DNA of 64,000 bases from Acidovorax sp. NCPPB 3576 (GTDB lineage: Bacteria > Pseudomonadota > Gammaproteobacteria > Burkholderiales > Burkholderiaceae_C): contig NZ_CP097267.1 of assembly GCF_028473605.1 (NCBI RefSeq), forward strand, positions 4,208,501-4,272,500, read 5' to 3'. The first letter of the stretch is position 1; each line of letters starts with the position of its first letter. The position numbers were made by a program, and so were the translations under genes. Under the pieces are notes generated by a model that was not told where the DNA came from, did not search any database, and worked only from the letters and a program-made list of their open reading frames with translations. This document shows, piece after piece, positions 17,730 to 26,190 of this stretch.

Positions 17730-19913
17730 ATGGTCCACACCCGTTCCGACGCGGCGCGCTCGCCTGCCCACGCCACTGCTTTCCTTCGCCCTTTCCTGCG
17801 CCCTTCACTGGCCCGCTCCCCCGCACGCACCCTGTGCCGCTGCGCACTCACGCCGCTGGCGCTGTGCCTGTCGCAGGCCGCCATGGCCCAGGCCAGCGCG
17901 GACGCGACGCCGCAACTGCAGGAAGTGCGCATCAACGCCAGCACGGAAAAGGACGTGGGCTTCGCCCCGGTGGAAGCCCAGACGGCCGGCAAGGCGCCCA
18001 TGCGCCGGCTGGAGACGCCGCAGTCGGTGAGCGTGGTGACGCGCGAGCAGATGGAGTCGCGCCAGATCGCGAACCTGCAGCAGGCGCTGCAGACCGTGGC
18101 CGGCGTGAGCCCGGTCAACTTCGGGCGGCGTGGCTTCGACGACATCAACATCCGGGGCTTTCGCTCCACCGAATCCATCCTCATCGACGGCCTGGTGCAA
18201 AGCCCCGGCATGTGGACGCGCCTGACGCCCTACGGCTACGAGCGCTTCGAGGTGCTCAAGGGCGCGGCCTCGGTGCTGTACGGCCAGGTGCAGCCCGGCG
18301 GCATCGTCAACGCCATCAGCAAGCGGCCCAAGCGCGATGCCTTAAGCGAAGTGGGCGTGGAGGTGGGCAGCTTCGGCCAGCGCACCTTGCAGGCCGACAT
18401 CAACCGCCCGCTGAACGAGTCGGGCAAGGCGGCGTTCCGCATCAACGCCCAGGTGTCGAACAGCGACGACCCGACCGACTTCATCTACCGGCGCGACCGC
18501 TGGATCGCCCCTTCGCTGTCGCTGGACCTGGGCGCGCAGACCGATCTGGTGCTGTTCGCCACCTACAGCCAGAGCGCCTGGATGCGCCAGCAGGGCATCA
18601 CGCCCTACGGCACGGTGCTGCCCAACCGCAACGGCCCCGTGCGCACCACGCTGTACACGGGCGATCCGAGCTTCGGCGGCTACGACATCGAAAGCACTTC
18701 GGTCGGCTACGCGCTGGAGCACCGCTTCTCGCCGCAAATGACGCTGCGCCAGAACGTGCGCTACGAATCGGAGAAGGGCAACGGCAACTTCGTCTCCAAC
18801 CTGGCGCTGCAGTCCAATCAGCGCCTGCAGAACCGGCAGGCCACGCGCCAGTACCTGGATGACGACATGCTGGCCACCGACACCTCGCTGCTGTCGCAGT
18901 TTGCCGCCCTGGGCGTGCAGCACCGCCTGGTGACCGGGCTGGACGCACGCACCAGCCACAGCTGGCAAGGCCAGCGGCGCTGCACCATCGGCGCGCTCGA
19001 CCTGTTCAACCCGGTGTACGGCGCGGCCACCACCTGCCCGGCCGCCTACACCAGCAACGCGCCTGAAAAGCTTAGCGTGATGGGCCTGTACGCGCAGGAC
19101 CAGATCAAGTTCAACCCGCAATGGACGGCCCTGGTCGGCCTGCGCCGCGACTGGTCGGACAACCAGATCGACGACCGCCTGGCCAACCGGCAGACGCGCC
19201 AGAAGGACTCCGCCACCACCCTGTCGGCCGGGCTGGTGTACGAGTTCACGCCCGGCTGGGCCGCCTACGCCAGCTACGGCGAATCGTTCCTGCCCGTGTC
19301 GGGGACCAGTTTCGGCGGCTCGCCCTTCGCGCCGGAGACCGGCAAGCAATGGGAAGCGGGCCTGAAGTACGAGGCGCCCAGCGGCGGGCTCACCGGGGCG
19401 CTGGCGCTCTTCGACCTCAAGCGCCGCAACGTCACCACCGCCGACCCGGCCAACACCGGCTTCAGCGTGCAGACCGGCGAGCAGCGCGCGCGCGGGCTGG
19501 AGCTGGAAGTGGGCGCCGAACTGCTGCGCAGCCTCAAAGTGACGGGCGCCTACACCTACACCGACACGAAGGTCACGCGCGACAACAACGCCGCCATCGT
19601 GGGCCTGCCGCTGAACCTCACGCCGCGCCACACGCTGGCCCTGTGGGCCACCTACAAGCTGCCCCAGATGCCGCAGATCACGCTGGGCGCCGGCGCCCGC
19701 TACGTGAGCGAGCAGGTCGGCTCGTACCCCTTCACCCTGCCCGCCTACACCGTGGCGGACCTGTCGATCGGCTATGCCGGCTCCAACTACCGCATCACCG
19801 CGGGCGTGAAGAACGTGTTCGACAAGGCCTACTACGACGGCGCGATCAACGCCAACGTGGTGTCGCCCGCCCTGCCGCGCAGCTTCAGCGTGGGCTTGAC
19901 GTACTTCTTCTGA
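17730..19913 (+). CDS. TonB-dependent siderophore receptor
   Basis: A 727-residue outer-membrane receptor. An N-terminal signal region of about 55 residues has a hydrophobic core before AMAQA. A plug domain follows (ETPQSVSVVTREQMESRQIANLQQALQTV as family landmarks, then RGF and EVLKGAASVLYGQ). The 22-strand barrel ends in a terminal aromatic, SVGLTYFF, as outer-membrane barrels require. The plug pattern fits the siderophore-receptor subfamily rather than the vitamin B12 or haem type. The Fur box upstream supports an iron-starvation role. No siderophore biosynthesis gene, TonB or ABC transporter is adjacent, so it probably takes up a xenosiderophore; the ligand is unknown. Confidence 0.92.
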   Translation: MVHTRSDAARSPAHATAFLRPFLRPSLARSPARTLCRCALTPLALCLSQAAMAQASADATPQLQEVRINASTEKDVGFAPVEAQTAGKAPMRRLETPQSVSVVTREQMESRQIANLQQALQTVAGVSPVNFGRRGFDDINIRGFRSTESILIDGLVQSPGMWTRLTPYGYERFEVLKGAASVLYGQVQPGGIVNAISKRPKRDALSEVGVEVGSFGQRTLQADINRPLNESGKAAFRINAQVSNSDDPTDFIYRRDRWIAPSLSLDLGAQTDLVLFATYSQSAWMRQQGITPYGTVLPNRNGPVRTTLYTGDPSFGGYDIESTSVGYALEHRFSPQMTLRQNVRYESEKGNGNFVSNLALQSNQRLQNRQATRQYLDDDMLATDTSLLSQFAALGVQHRLVTGLDARTSHSWQGQRRCTIGALDLFNPVYGAATTCPAAYTSNAPEKLSVMGLYAQDQIKFNPQWTALVGLRRDWSDNQIDDRLANRQTRQKDSATTLSAGLVYEFTPGWAAYASYGESFLPVSGTSFGGSPFAPETGKQWEAGLKYEAPSGGLTGALALFDLKRRNVTTADPANTGFSVQTGEQRARGLELEVGAELLRSLKVTGAYTYTDTKVTRDNNAAIVGLPLNLTPRHTLALWATYKLPQMPQITLGAGARYVSEQVGSYPFTLPAYTVADLSIGYAGSNYRITAGVKNVFDKAYYDGAINANVVSPALPRSFSVGLTYFF

Positions 19914-20063
19914 CGACCGGCGGCAGGGCGTGATTGCCCGCCGCCCGCCATCGGAGCGGCCGACGCCCGCAGCCGCACGCCATGCCCAGCCAGCGCGCCG
20001 CGAACCGCCTGTTCACGCAGCAGACATGGGCTGGCATCGGCACGGGCCTGCTGCGCTTCAATT

Positions 20064-20195
20064 ATTCATAGATATCCTATTTTTTCCATTCATTGCCTAT
20101 CTATGTGAGTTTTTGATGTGTCTTTCCCTCATGCCAGAGGAAGCCATAAATTCATAGGTTTCTATTTTTTTGCATTTTCAATAACATCTATGAAT
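20064..20195 (+). promoter_or_regulatory. hipBA operator region: two imperfect ~42-bp direct repeats, each with inverted half-sites
   Basis: This is an AT-rich block. ATTCATAG occurs at 20064-20071 and 20150-20157. The inverted partner ATCTATG occurs at 20099-20105 and 20186-20192. Each pair brackets a CTATTTTTTnCATT core, so 20064-20105 and 20150-20192 are copies of one unit. The outermost elements extend to a perfect 10-bp inverted pair (20064-20073 and 20186-20195). The last half-site overlaps the hipB start codon. HipB proteins repress their own operons by binding such inverted repeats cooperatively. Confidence 0.6.
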
Positions 20196-20832
20196 GCCAA
20201 AACAGAACACCCCGCCTGCGGAGTACCCCCAGGCTGTCCTGCAGCAGATTGAGCAGCTGGCGCAGAACATCGTCATTGCCCGCAAGCGCCGCAAGGAAAC
20301 GCAGGCGCAGTGGGCGCAGCGGCTGGGTGTGTCGCAGCCGACCATGGCCCGCATCGAGCGGGGCGATCCCTCCGTGGCGATGGCGTCGTATGTCATGTGC
20401 CTGTGGCTCATCAATCAGGCGCAGGGGCTGGCCGATCTGATTGCCCCGCAGAACGATCTCGCCTCGCTGGAGCGCGAAGTGGCAAGAACCCGTTCCAAAC
20501 CCCGGTCTCTTGCCAAGAAAGAAGAAGGGAACATGGAAACAGCCGCCCAGGGCCGTGCAAGGCGCGCAGCCCCCTCCTTGAAGGCAGGCGCTGCGCCTGA
20601 CAGTGGGGCTTCAGGTTCACCCACCCAGGTGGCGAACCTGCCTTCCGTATCCGGCCAAGGCGTGGCAAAAGAAGCCCTGCTCGGCGTTTCTGTGCTGGAC
20701 TGGAAGGCAGAGATCGAAAAAGACCTACGGGATTACGCTGAAGAGAAACAACGGCGGGCTGAACGAGTTCTTCCCAGTGCCGCTAAAGGCCTCGCCGCGT
20801 TGATCTCCGGCATCAAGAAAGAGCGGCCATGA
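20194..20832 (+). CDS. hipB: HipB-like XRE-family antitoxin / repressor
   Basis: A 212-residue protein. Residues ~25-85 form an XRE helix-turn-helix (IARKRRKETQAQWAQRLGVS, then QPTMARIERGDPSVAM). The family's usual length is about 70-110 residues, so the roughly 110-residue hydrophilic C-terminal extension is unusual; it may carry the contact surface for HipA or a protease-sensitive tail. No Shine-Dalgarno sequence precedes the start, which lies within an operator half-site, so translation could be leaderless or nearly so. The TGA overlaps the hipA ATG by 4 nt. Confidence 0.8.
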   Translation: MPKQNTPPAEYPQAVLQQIEQLAQNIVIARKRRKETQAQWAQRLGVSQPTMARIERGDPSVAMASYVMCLWLINQAQGLADLIAPQNDLASLEREVARTRSKPRSLAKKEEGNMETAAQGRARRAAPSLKAGAAPDSGASGSPTQVANLPSVSGQGVAKEALLGVSVLDWKAEIEKDLRDYAEEKQRRAERVLPSAAKGLAALISGIKKERP

Positions 20833-22106
20833 CGCTGCAAGGGGTGACGCCCCGCGCTTACGAACCGCAGGACACCCTCTACGTCTGGGCCCTGGTCAAC
20901 CCGGCCGCCCCCGTGCTGACGGGCTCCGTGGCCCTGTCGCAGCTGGTGCCCAACTGCGCCACCTTCACCTATGCCGCGGACTGGTGGGAGTTCGCGCTCA
21001 GCGAAGACCTGCCCCTCATCGCGGGCCAGACTTTCAGCGCGGGGCACAAGGACACCGCCCCCGGCGCCATCGACGACGCGCGGCCCGACCGGTGGGGCGA
21101 GCGCATCATCCGCCACATCGACCGGCCCGCGCGCCTGTCGATCCTGGAGATGCTGCTGTTCGCCGGGGACGACCGATTCGGCGCATTGGGCATCTCCACC
21201 TCCGCCGAGCGCTATGTGCCCCGGCGCATCGGGCCCTATCCGCGATTGAGCGATCTGGCCTCGCTGGCGCAGGCCGTGGAAGACGTGCAGACACAAGCGC
21301 CCATCACGCCGGACATCCAGCGCCTGGTGCAGCCCGGCGTCACGCTGGGCGGCGCACGGCCCAAGGCGCTGCTGCAGACCGACCAAGGCCCCTGCGTGGT
21401 CAAGTTCAGCGAACTGGATGACGCGGTGGACACGCCGCTGATCGAACACGCCACGATGACGCTGGCAGCGCAGGCCGGCATCCACGTGGCCACCACTGGC
21501 GTGCTGCCCCTGCCATCGCGGCACGCGCACGGCAAGCGGCGCCATGCGCTGACCATCGAGCGCTTCGACCGGCTCGACATCGGCGGGCAGACCCTGCGGC
21601 TGCATTGCCTCTCGGCCCGGACGGCGCTGGCGGCAGCGGGCCTTGCGGAAAGCTACGGGGCGCTGGCCACCGTGCTGCGGCGCCAGGCCCACCCCGACCG
21701 TCAGAAAGCCCAGCGTGAAGAGCTGTTCCAGCGCATGGTGTTCAACATCCTCATGGACAACACGGACGACCACGAACGCAACCACTGCCTGCGGCTGGGC
21801 TGGGACGGGTACTACGAGCTGTCGCCCGCGTTCGACGTGGTGCCCACCCTGCAGAACATGGGCTACCAGGCCATGGTGGTCGGCCGGCACGGCGCCGAAT
21901 CCACGTTGGAGAACGCGCTGACGGACCTGAGCGAGTTCGGCATTCCACGCGCCCGGGCCATCGAGCTCATCCAGGCCGTGGCACGCACGGTGGACCGGTG
22001 GCCGCAGCACTTCGCCGGCCATGGCGTGGACGCGAGCGACATGGAACTGCTGCACGCCAGCATCGACCGCGATGCGCTCAAGGTGCAGCGCAAGGCGTTC
22101 TGCTGA
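20829..22106 (+). CDS. hipA: HipA-like serine/threonine kinase toxin
   Basis: A 425-residue HipA-fold kinase. The N-terminal HipA domain covers about residues 15-120. The ATP-binding segment GGARPKALL lies at 174-182. The catalytic motif N311-T-D313-D-H315-E-R-N318 and the magnesium-binding FDVVP (D336) are both intact. In E. coli, HipA phosphorylates glutamyl-tRNA synthetase and causes growth arrest and persistence; other HipA proteins phosphorylate different targets. The tight overlap with hipB and the intact catalytic residues suggest a functional toxin-antitoxin pair. It is followed by a copy of the dispersed repeat. Confidence 0.88.
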   Translation: MTLQGVTPRAYEPQDTLYVWALVNPAAPVLTGSVALSQLVPNCATFTYAADWWEFALSEDLPLIAGQTFSAGHKDTAPGAIDDARPDRWGERIIRHIDRPARLSILEMLLFAGDDRFGALGISTSAERYVPRRIGPYPRLSDLASLAQAVEDVQTQAPITPDIQRLVQPGVTLGGARPKALLQTDQGPCVVKFSELDDAVDTPLIEHATMTLAAQAGIHVATTGVLPLPSRHAHGKRRHALTIERFDRLDIGGQTLRLHCLSARTALAAAGLAESYGALATVLRRQAHPDRQKAQREELFQRMVFNILMDNTDDHERNHCLRLGWDGYYELSPAFDVVPTLQNMGYQAMVVGRHGAESTLENALTDLSEFGIPRARAIELIQAVARTVDRWPQHFAGHGVDASDMELLHASIDRDALKVQRKAFC

Positions 22107-22148
22107 GTTTGCGCCGGCGCCTGCGATTCACGCGACCGGCATCGGCAT

Positions 22149-22206
22149 GAAAAATGCCGCCAGCGCATATTCCACCAGGGCATATAGCTATTAAAAATGT
22201 AGCAAA
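22149..22206 (+). repeat. Dispersed short repeat, copy 2
   Basis: The block runs from GAAAAATGCCGCCAGCGC through ATATTCCACCAGGGCATATAGCTATT to AAAAATGTAGCAA. It is nearly identical to copy 1 over the GCGCATATTCCAC-AGGGCATAT portion. It lies between the convergent hipA and Bug-receptor genes and ends next to the latter's stop codon. Confidence 0.85.
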
Positions 22207-23199
22207 TCAATCCACACTGGCGCCGGACTCCTTCACCACCTTGCCCCACTTGGCGCTTTCGGCCTGGATGAAGGCGGCAAACTGCTCGGGCGTCTCGCTC
22301 ACCGGCTCGGCGCCCTGGTCGGCCAGCTTCTTCTTCACGTCGGCCTGCGACAGCACCTTGACCAGCGCCTTGTTCAATTGCGCCACGATGGGCGCGGGCG
22401 TGCCGGCGGGCGCGAACATGCCGAACCACGACGTGGCCTCGTAGCCCGGCACGCCGGCTTCGGCGATGGTGGGCACGTCGGGCAGCTCGGGCGAGCGCTT
22501 GGCCGTGGTCACGGCGATGGGACGCAGCTTGCCCGAGCGCACGTGCTGGATGGCCGAGGGCATGTTGTCGAACATGATGCCGATCTGGTTGCCCAGCAGG
22601 TCGGTCACGGCCGGGGCGCTGCCCTTGTAGGGCACGTGCTGCATGTCCACCTTGGCCAGGCTCTTGAACAGCTCGCCCGACAGGTGGATGGAGCTGCCGC
22701 TGCCGGACGAGCCGAAGTTCACCTTGCCGGGGTTGGCCTTGGCATAGGCGATCAGCTCCTGCACCGTCTTGTAGGGCTGGTTGGGGTTGGCCACCAGCAG
22801 GTTGGGCACGTTGGCCACGCGCGTGAGTGGCGCGAAGTCCTTCACCGGATCGAATGGCATCTTCTTGTAGAGCGCGGCGTTGATGGCGTGCGTGCCCACC
22901 GTGCCCATGAAGAGCGTGTAGCCGTCGGCCGGCGCACGCGCGGCCATCTGGCCGCCGATGTTGCCGCCCGCGCCGGCGCGGTTGTCCACCACCACCGACT
23001 GGCCCAGCTCCGCGGACAGGCCCTGGCCGATCACGCGCGCCAGGATGTCGGTGGTGCCGCCGGCCGCGAAGGGCACGATGATGGTGATGGGCTTGTTGGG
23101 GAACGCCTGCGCGAAGGCGGCCGGCGCGAAGCCCGTGGCCGCCAGAGCCAAAGCGGCGGCCAGGAGCGTGCGGCGGGAGGTGAATCGGGATGCGGTCAT
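22207..23199 (-). CDS. Bug-family (TctC-like) periplasmic solute-binding protein
   Basis: A 330-residue extracytoplasmic receptor. The signal peptide is about 30 residues (twin arginine in SRRTLLAAALALA, cleavage after AFA), and the mature start is FPNKPITIIVPFAAGGTTDILAR, the hallmark of Bug proteins. Bug receptors normally deliver carboxylates to TctAB transporters or act as sensors; no tctA/tctB genes are present in the window. Burkholderiales genomes carry many orphan copies. The position at the 3' end of the 3-oxoadipate cluster suggests an aromatic or dicarboxylic acid ligand, which is inference. Confidence 0.9.
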   Translation of the reverse strand: MTASRFTSRRTLLAAALALAATGFAPAAFAQAFPNKPITIIVPFAAGGTTDILARVIGQGLSAELGQSVVVDNRAGAGGNIGGQMAARAPADGYTLFMGTVGTHAINAALYKKMPFDPVKDFAPLTRVANVPNLLVANPNQPYKTVQELIAYAKANPGKVNFGSSGSGSSIHLSGELFKSLAKVDMQHVPYKGSAPAVTDLLGNQIGIMFDNMPSAIQHVRSGKLRPIAVTTAKRSPELPDVPTIAEAGVPGYEATSWFGMFAPAGTPAPIVAQLNKALVKVLSQADVKKKLADQGAEPVSETPEQFAAFIQAESAKWGKVVKESGASVD

Positions 23200-23273
23200 G
23201 TTGTTTCCTCGGATCTCTTATGGGATGAAAGCCCGGCAGGTGCGGCGCCTGCCCGGCGGGTGGCGAAAAAGGC

Positions 23274-23558
23274 CTATTCCTGCACGATGGACGACGGGTG
23301 GTTGGCCAGCGGCGTCACCTTGATCTGCATGTAGGGAAAGAGCGGCAGGCCGCTCAGGATGGCGTGCAGCTCATCGTTGCTGGCGACGTCGAAGATGCTC
23401 ACGTTGGCGTATTCCCCGACGACGCGCCACAGGTGGCGCCATTGGCCGCCCTGCTGCAACTGCTGCGAATATTCCTTTTCCTTGCGCTTGATTTCGTCGG
23501 CCACTTCGGGGGCCAGCGTGGACGGGATCTGCACCGTCATTTCAACCATGAACAGCAT
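23274..23558 (-). CDS. catC: Muconolactone delta-isomerase
   Basis: A 94-residue protein of the usual CatC length. It matches the family throughout: the opening MLFMVEMTVQIP, the central GQWRHLWRVVGEYANVSIFDV, and the C-terminal LPLFPYM and HPSSI segments. CatC isomerises (+)-muconolactone to 3-oxoadipate enol-lactone, the substrate of PcaD, whose gene is four genes upstream in the same cluster. It forms decamers of dimeric alpha+beta barrels. A good ribosome-binding site (AAGGAGAA) precedes the ATG. No catA (catechol dioxygenase) or catB (muconate cycloisomerase) is visible nearby. Confidence 0.92.
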   Translation of the reverse strand: MLFMVEMTVQIPSTLAPEVADEIKRKEKEYSQQLQQGGQWRHLWRVVGEYANVSIFDVASNDELHAILSGLPLFPYMQIKVTPLANHPSSIVQE

Positions 23559-23616
23559 GGGGTTCTCCTTGCGAGTACGGGGTCGTAAAAAAGGGGAAGG
23601 CGCTCTAGAGGTGCGC

Positions 23617-24951
23617 TCAGAGGTGCGGCCAGATCAGCATCGTGGCGGCGTAGATGGCGCCCACCAGCAGCATGGAAACCACCGTGTAGCCCATGATGTC
23701 TTTGAGCTTGAGCTTGGACAGCGCCAGCGCCGGCAGGATCCAGAACGGCTGCACCAGATCGTTCCAGCCGTTGCCCAGCATCACCGACATGGCGGTCTGC
23801 GCCTGCGAGGCGCCCAGCGTGGTGGCCGCGTTGATCATGAACGGGCCCTGCAGCACCCAGTGGCCGCCGCCCGAGGGCGCGAAGAAGTTGATGACGAACG
23901 AACTCACCAGGCCCCACAGCGGCAGCGTGTCGGCGGTGGAGACGCTCACGAACACGTGCGCGATGGACTCCACCAGGCCCGAGCCGTGCATGATCGCCAT
24001 GATGCCGGCGTAGAACGGGAACTGCAGGATGATCCCGCCGATGGTCTTCACGCCTTCGTTGACCTTCTCCACATAGGCCATCGGCGTGCCCAGCAGCAGC
24101 ACCCCGAGGAACAGGATGAAGAAGTTGATCATGTTCAGGTCGAGATTGCCGCCCTGGATGAAGTGCATCGCCACGTACGCCATGCCGCACAGGCCGATCA
24201 GCAGGCTCAGCACGCGGCTGTGGTTCAGGCGCCAGGCCAGCGTCTTCTCGTCGCCCATCACACTCTCGGCGCCCGTGGACTTGGCATCGGCCACGGTGGC
24301 CGGGTCCAGTTCCACGACCGGCTCACCCTTCTTGGGGTGCATGGTGGCGTTGAGCAGCGGCAGCGCGATGAGCACGGCCAGGCTGGTCAGCAGGATGGGC
24401 GCGGAGAAGATCGTCTGCGTGAGCGGGATCAGCCCCATGGTGCTTTCGAACGCGTGGCCCTTGGTGGAGATCAGCACGGGGATGGTCGCCGAGAAGCCCA
24501 GGCTGTACATGGTGAAGCCCGTGTACGCCGCCGCGATGATGAGCGGGTAGTGCACGCCCTTGACCTTGAGCGCCAGCTTGCGCGCCATGATTCCCCCGAT
24601 CACCAGGCCGAAGCCCCAGTTCAGGTAGCTGCCCACGCAGCCCACGATGGTGGCGACGATGATGGCCTGGCGCGGCGTTTGCACGTGCGAGGCGATGCGG
24701 TTCAGAAACCGGTCCACGATGGGCGCGGCCGCCAGCACGTAGCCCATCACCAGAATCACCGCCATCTGCGTGGTGAAAGCCAGCAGGCTCCAGAAGCCCT
24801 TGCCCCAGTCCTGCACCACGGCGTTGATGGGGCGGTTTTCCACCCCGAAGGCGAGCGCCATGGTCAGCAGCGTGAGCATGATCGCGAAGACGAACGGATC
24901 GGGCAGGTAGCGCCGCATCAGTTCGGTGAAGAAGGCGGTGATTTTCGACAT
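23617..24951 (-). CDS. AtoE-family short-chain fatty acid / carboxylate transporter
   Basis: A 444-residue inner-membrane protein with about twelve hydrophobic segments. It matches the AtoE family in the N-terminal RRYLPDPFVFAIMLTLLT, the central NWGFGLVIGGIMARKLA, and the C-terminal FFAPSGGGHWVLQGPF and GNGWNDLVQPFWILPALA blocks. E. coli AtoE imports acetoacetate and other short-chain acids. Within this cluster it may import a dicarboxylic or aromatic-derived acid such as 3-oxoadipate or its precursor; that assignment is inferred from context only. It is transcribed with the SDR gene upstream (63-bp gap) and catC downstream. Confidence 0.85.
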   Translation of the reverse strand: MSKITAFFTELMRRYLPDPFVFAIMLTLLTMALAFGVENRPINAVVQDWGKGFWSLLAFTTQMAVILVMGYVLAAAPIVDRFLNRIASHVQTPRQAIIVATIVGCVGSYLNWGFGLVIGGIMARKLALKVKGVHYPLIIAAAYTGFTMYSLGFSATIPVLISTKGHAFESTMGLIPLTQTIFSAPILLTSLAVLIALPLLNATMHPKKGEPVVELDPATVADAKSTGAESVMGDEKTLAWRLNHSRVLSLLIGLCGMAYVAMHFIQGGNLDLNMINFFILFLGVLLLGTPMAYVEKVNEGVKTIGGIILQFPFYAGIMAIMHGSGLVESIAHVFVSVSTADTLPLWGLVSSFVINFFAPSGGGHWVLQGPFMINAATTLGASQAQTAMSVMLGNGWNDLVQPFWILPALALSKLKLKDIMGYTVVSMLLVGAIYAATMLIWPHL

Positions 24952-25013
24952 GGAAGTTGTCTCTTGCGTGTTGTGATGTTTTGGAGTCGGAACGCGGAAA
25001 AAAAGGCCGAGCG

Positions 25014-25739
25014 CTACACGCCCGCCACGCCCACGGTCATGCCGCCGCAGACATAGAGCACCTGGCCGGTGACGAAGCCGCTGCGCGCATCGAGCAGATA
25101 GGACACGGCATGCGCCACGTCGTCGGGCGTGCCCACGCGCTTGACGGGCACCGAGTCGATGATCGCTTTGGTGCGCGGCGCATCGGGCGGGTTGGCGCGG
25201 TCGAACAGCTCGGTCCGGATGGGGCCCGGGCCGATGGCGTTGGCCGTCACGCCGTGGCGGCCCAGCTCCAGCGCCCACACGCGCGTCATGCCGATCAGGC
25301 CGGCCTTGGTGGCCGAATACGCGGTGCGCAGCTCCTTGCCCAACGCAGCGCGCGAGGACATGTTCACGATGCGCCCGAAGCCCGCCGCCTGCATGCCCGG
25401 CAGCAGCGCCTGCATGCACTGCAGCGCGCAGCGCAGGTTCAGCGCCACGGCGAGGTCGAATTGCGCGAGCGTCTGCTCCGCTGCTTCCGCAGGCACCACG
25501 ATGCCCACGTTGTTGACCAGGCGCGTGATCGGCCCGCCCGCCAGCGCCTCCTGCAAGGCCCGCGCGGTGTCGGCGGTATCGGACAGGTCGGCCTGGATGC
25601 CGCCGGGCACATGGGCGATCGCGCGGTCGATGATGACGGGCTCGTAGCCGTCGGCGCGACAGCGCTCGGCCGTCGCCGCGCCGATGCCGGCGCCGCCGCC
25701 GGTGATGAGAACGCGCTCGCGTGCAGGTGCAGTGGTCAT
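25014..25739 (-). CDS. Short-chain dehydrogenase/reductase
   Basis: A 241-residue classical SDR. The cofactor motif TGGGAGIG lies at residues 13-20 and NNVG at about 76-79. The catalytic set is Ser128/129, Tyr141 and Lys145 (AYSATKAG). The GPGPIRTELF segment after the active site is typical of FabG-like enzymes. The substrate in this cluster is unknown: an alcohol or ketone intermediate feeding into 3-oxoadipate is plausible. The ATG at 25739 is chosen because the NAD-binding strand follows at once; an in-frame ATG at 25784 would add 15 residues. Confidence 0.88.
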   Translation of the reverse strand: MTTAPARERVLITGGGAGIGAATAERCRADGYEPVIIDRAIAHVPGGIQADLSDTADTARALQEALAGGPITRLVNNVGIVVPAEAAEQTLAQFDLAVALNLRCALQCMQALLPGMQAAGFGRIVNMSSRAALGKELRTAYSATKAGLIGMTRVWALELGRHGVTANAIGPGPIRTELFDRANPPDAPRTKAIIDSVPVKRVGTPDDVAHAVSYLLDARSGFVTGQVLYVCGGMTVGVAGV

Positions 25740-25780
25740 GGAAGGTCTTTCTTCTTCAGGGAATGCCGGGACGCGCCGGG

Positions 25781-26077
25781 TCACAGGTAGCTCTGGCCAT
25801 CGACGTAGGCCTTGCGCCAGCGCGTGAGCGTCACGCGCTCGAACAGGCCAGCGGCGTGGAACGGGTCGGATTCGATGAAGCGCTGCGCCTCTTCGCGCGA
25901 ATCGAGCGCCACCACGTAGAGACCGCCGCCCAGGTCTTTGCCGTCATCGGCCAGCTTGGCGCCGCAGGCCAGCAGCAAGGCCTTGTGCTGGTCCAGAAAC
26001 ACCAGATGCGCGGCGCGCGTGGCCTGGCGCACATGCTGGTGATCGGGCTTGTCGAAGGTTTCGATGATGAAAGGCAC
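25781..26077 (-). CDS. YciI-family protein (dimeric alpha+beta barrel)
   Basis: A 98-residue protein with the YciI landmarks: an N-terminal FIIETFDKP strand, R-x-x-H-LVFLDQH, GGGLYVVALDSREEAQRFIESDPFHAAGLF, and a C-terminal WRKAY. I assign a GTG start at 26077, because a GGAG ribosome-binding site precedes it and the family begins at this strand. YciI folds like muconolactone isomerase, and one relative (TftG) removes HCl from a chlorinated ring-fission precursor, so a small-molecule isomerase or dehydrochlorinase role in this catabolic cluster is possible but not shown. Confidence 0.85.
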   Translation of the reverse strand: MPFIIETFDKPDHQHVRQATRAAHLVFLDQHKALLLACGAKLADDGKDLGGGLYVVALDSREEAQRFIESDPFHAAGLFERVTLTRWRKAYVDGQSYL

Positions 26078-26145
26078 AGCAGTCTCCGTGTGCACGGCGG
26101 TCCGGCACATTGCAAACGCCGGTCAACCGGCTTCAGGGGATGAAT

Positions 26146-26171
26146 TTCCGCGCAGTGCGCACTGCGCGGAA
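26146..26171. other. Perfect 26-bp palindrome between the YciI and cyclase genes
   Basis: Two 13-bp arms (TTCCGCGCAGTGC and its exact complement) meet without a spacer. It lies 20 bp after the cyclase stop on the minus strand and 69 bp before the YciI GTG. No U-tract follows on either strand, so it is not a canonical terminator. It may stabilise or process the polycistronic message, or bind a dimeric protein. Confidence 0.6.
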
Positions 26172-26190
26172 CGGGGTGACGGTCAGGACT

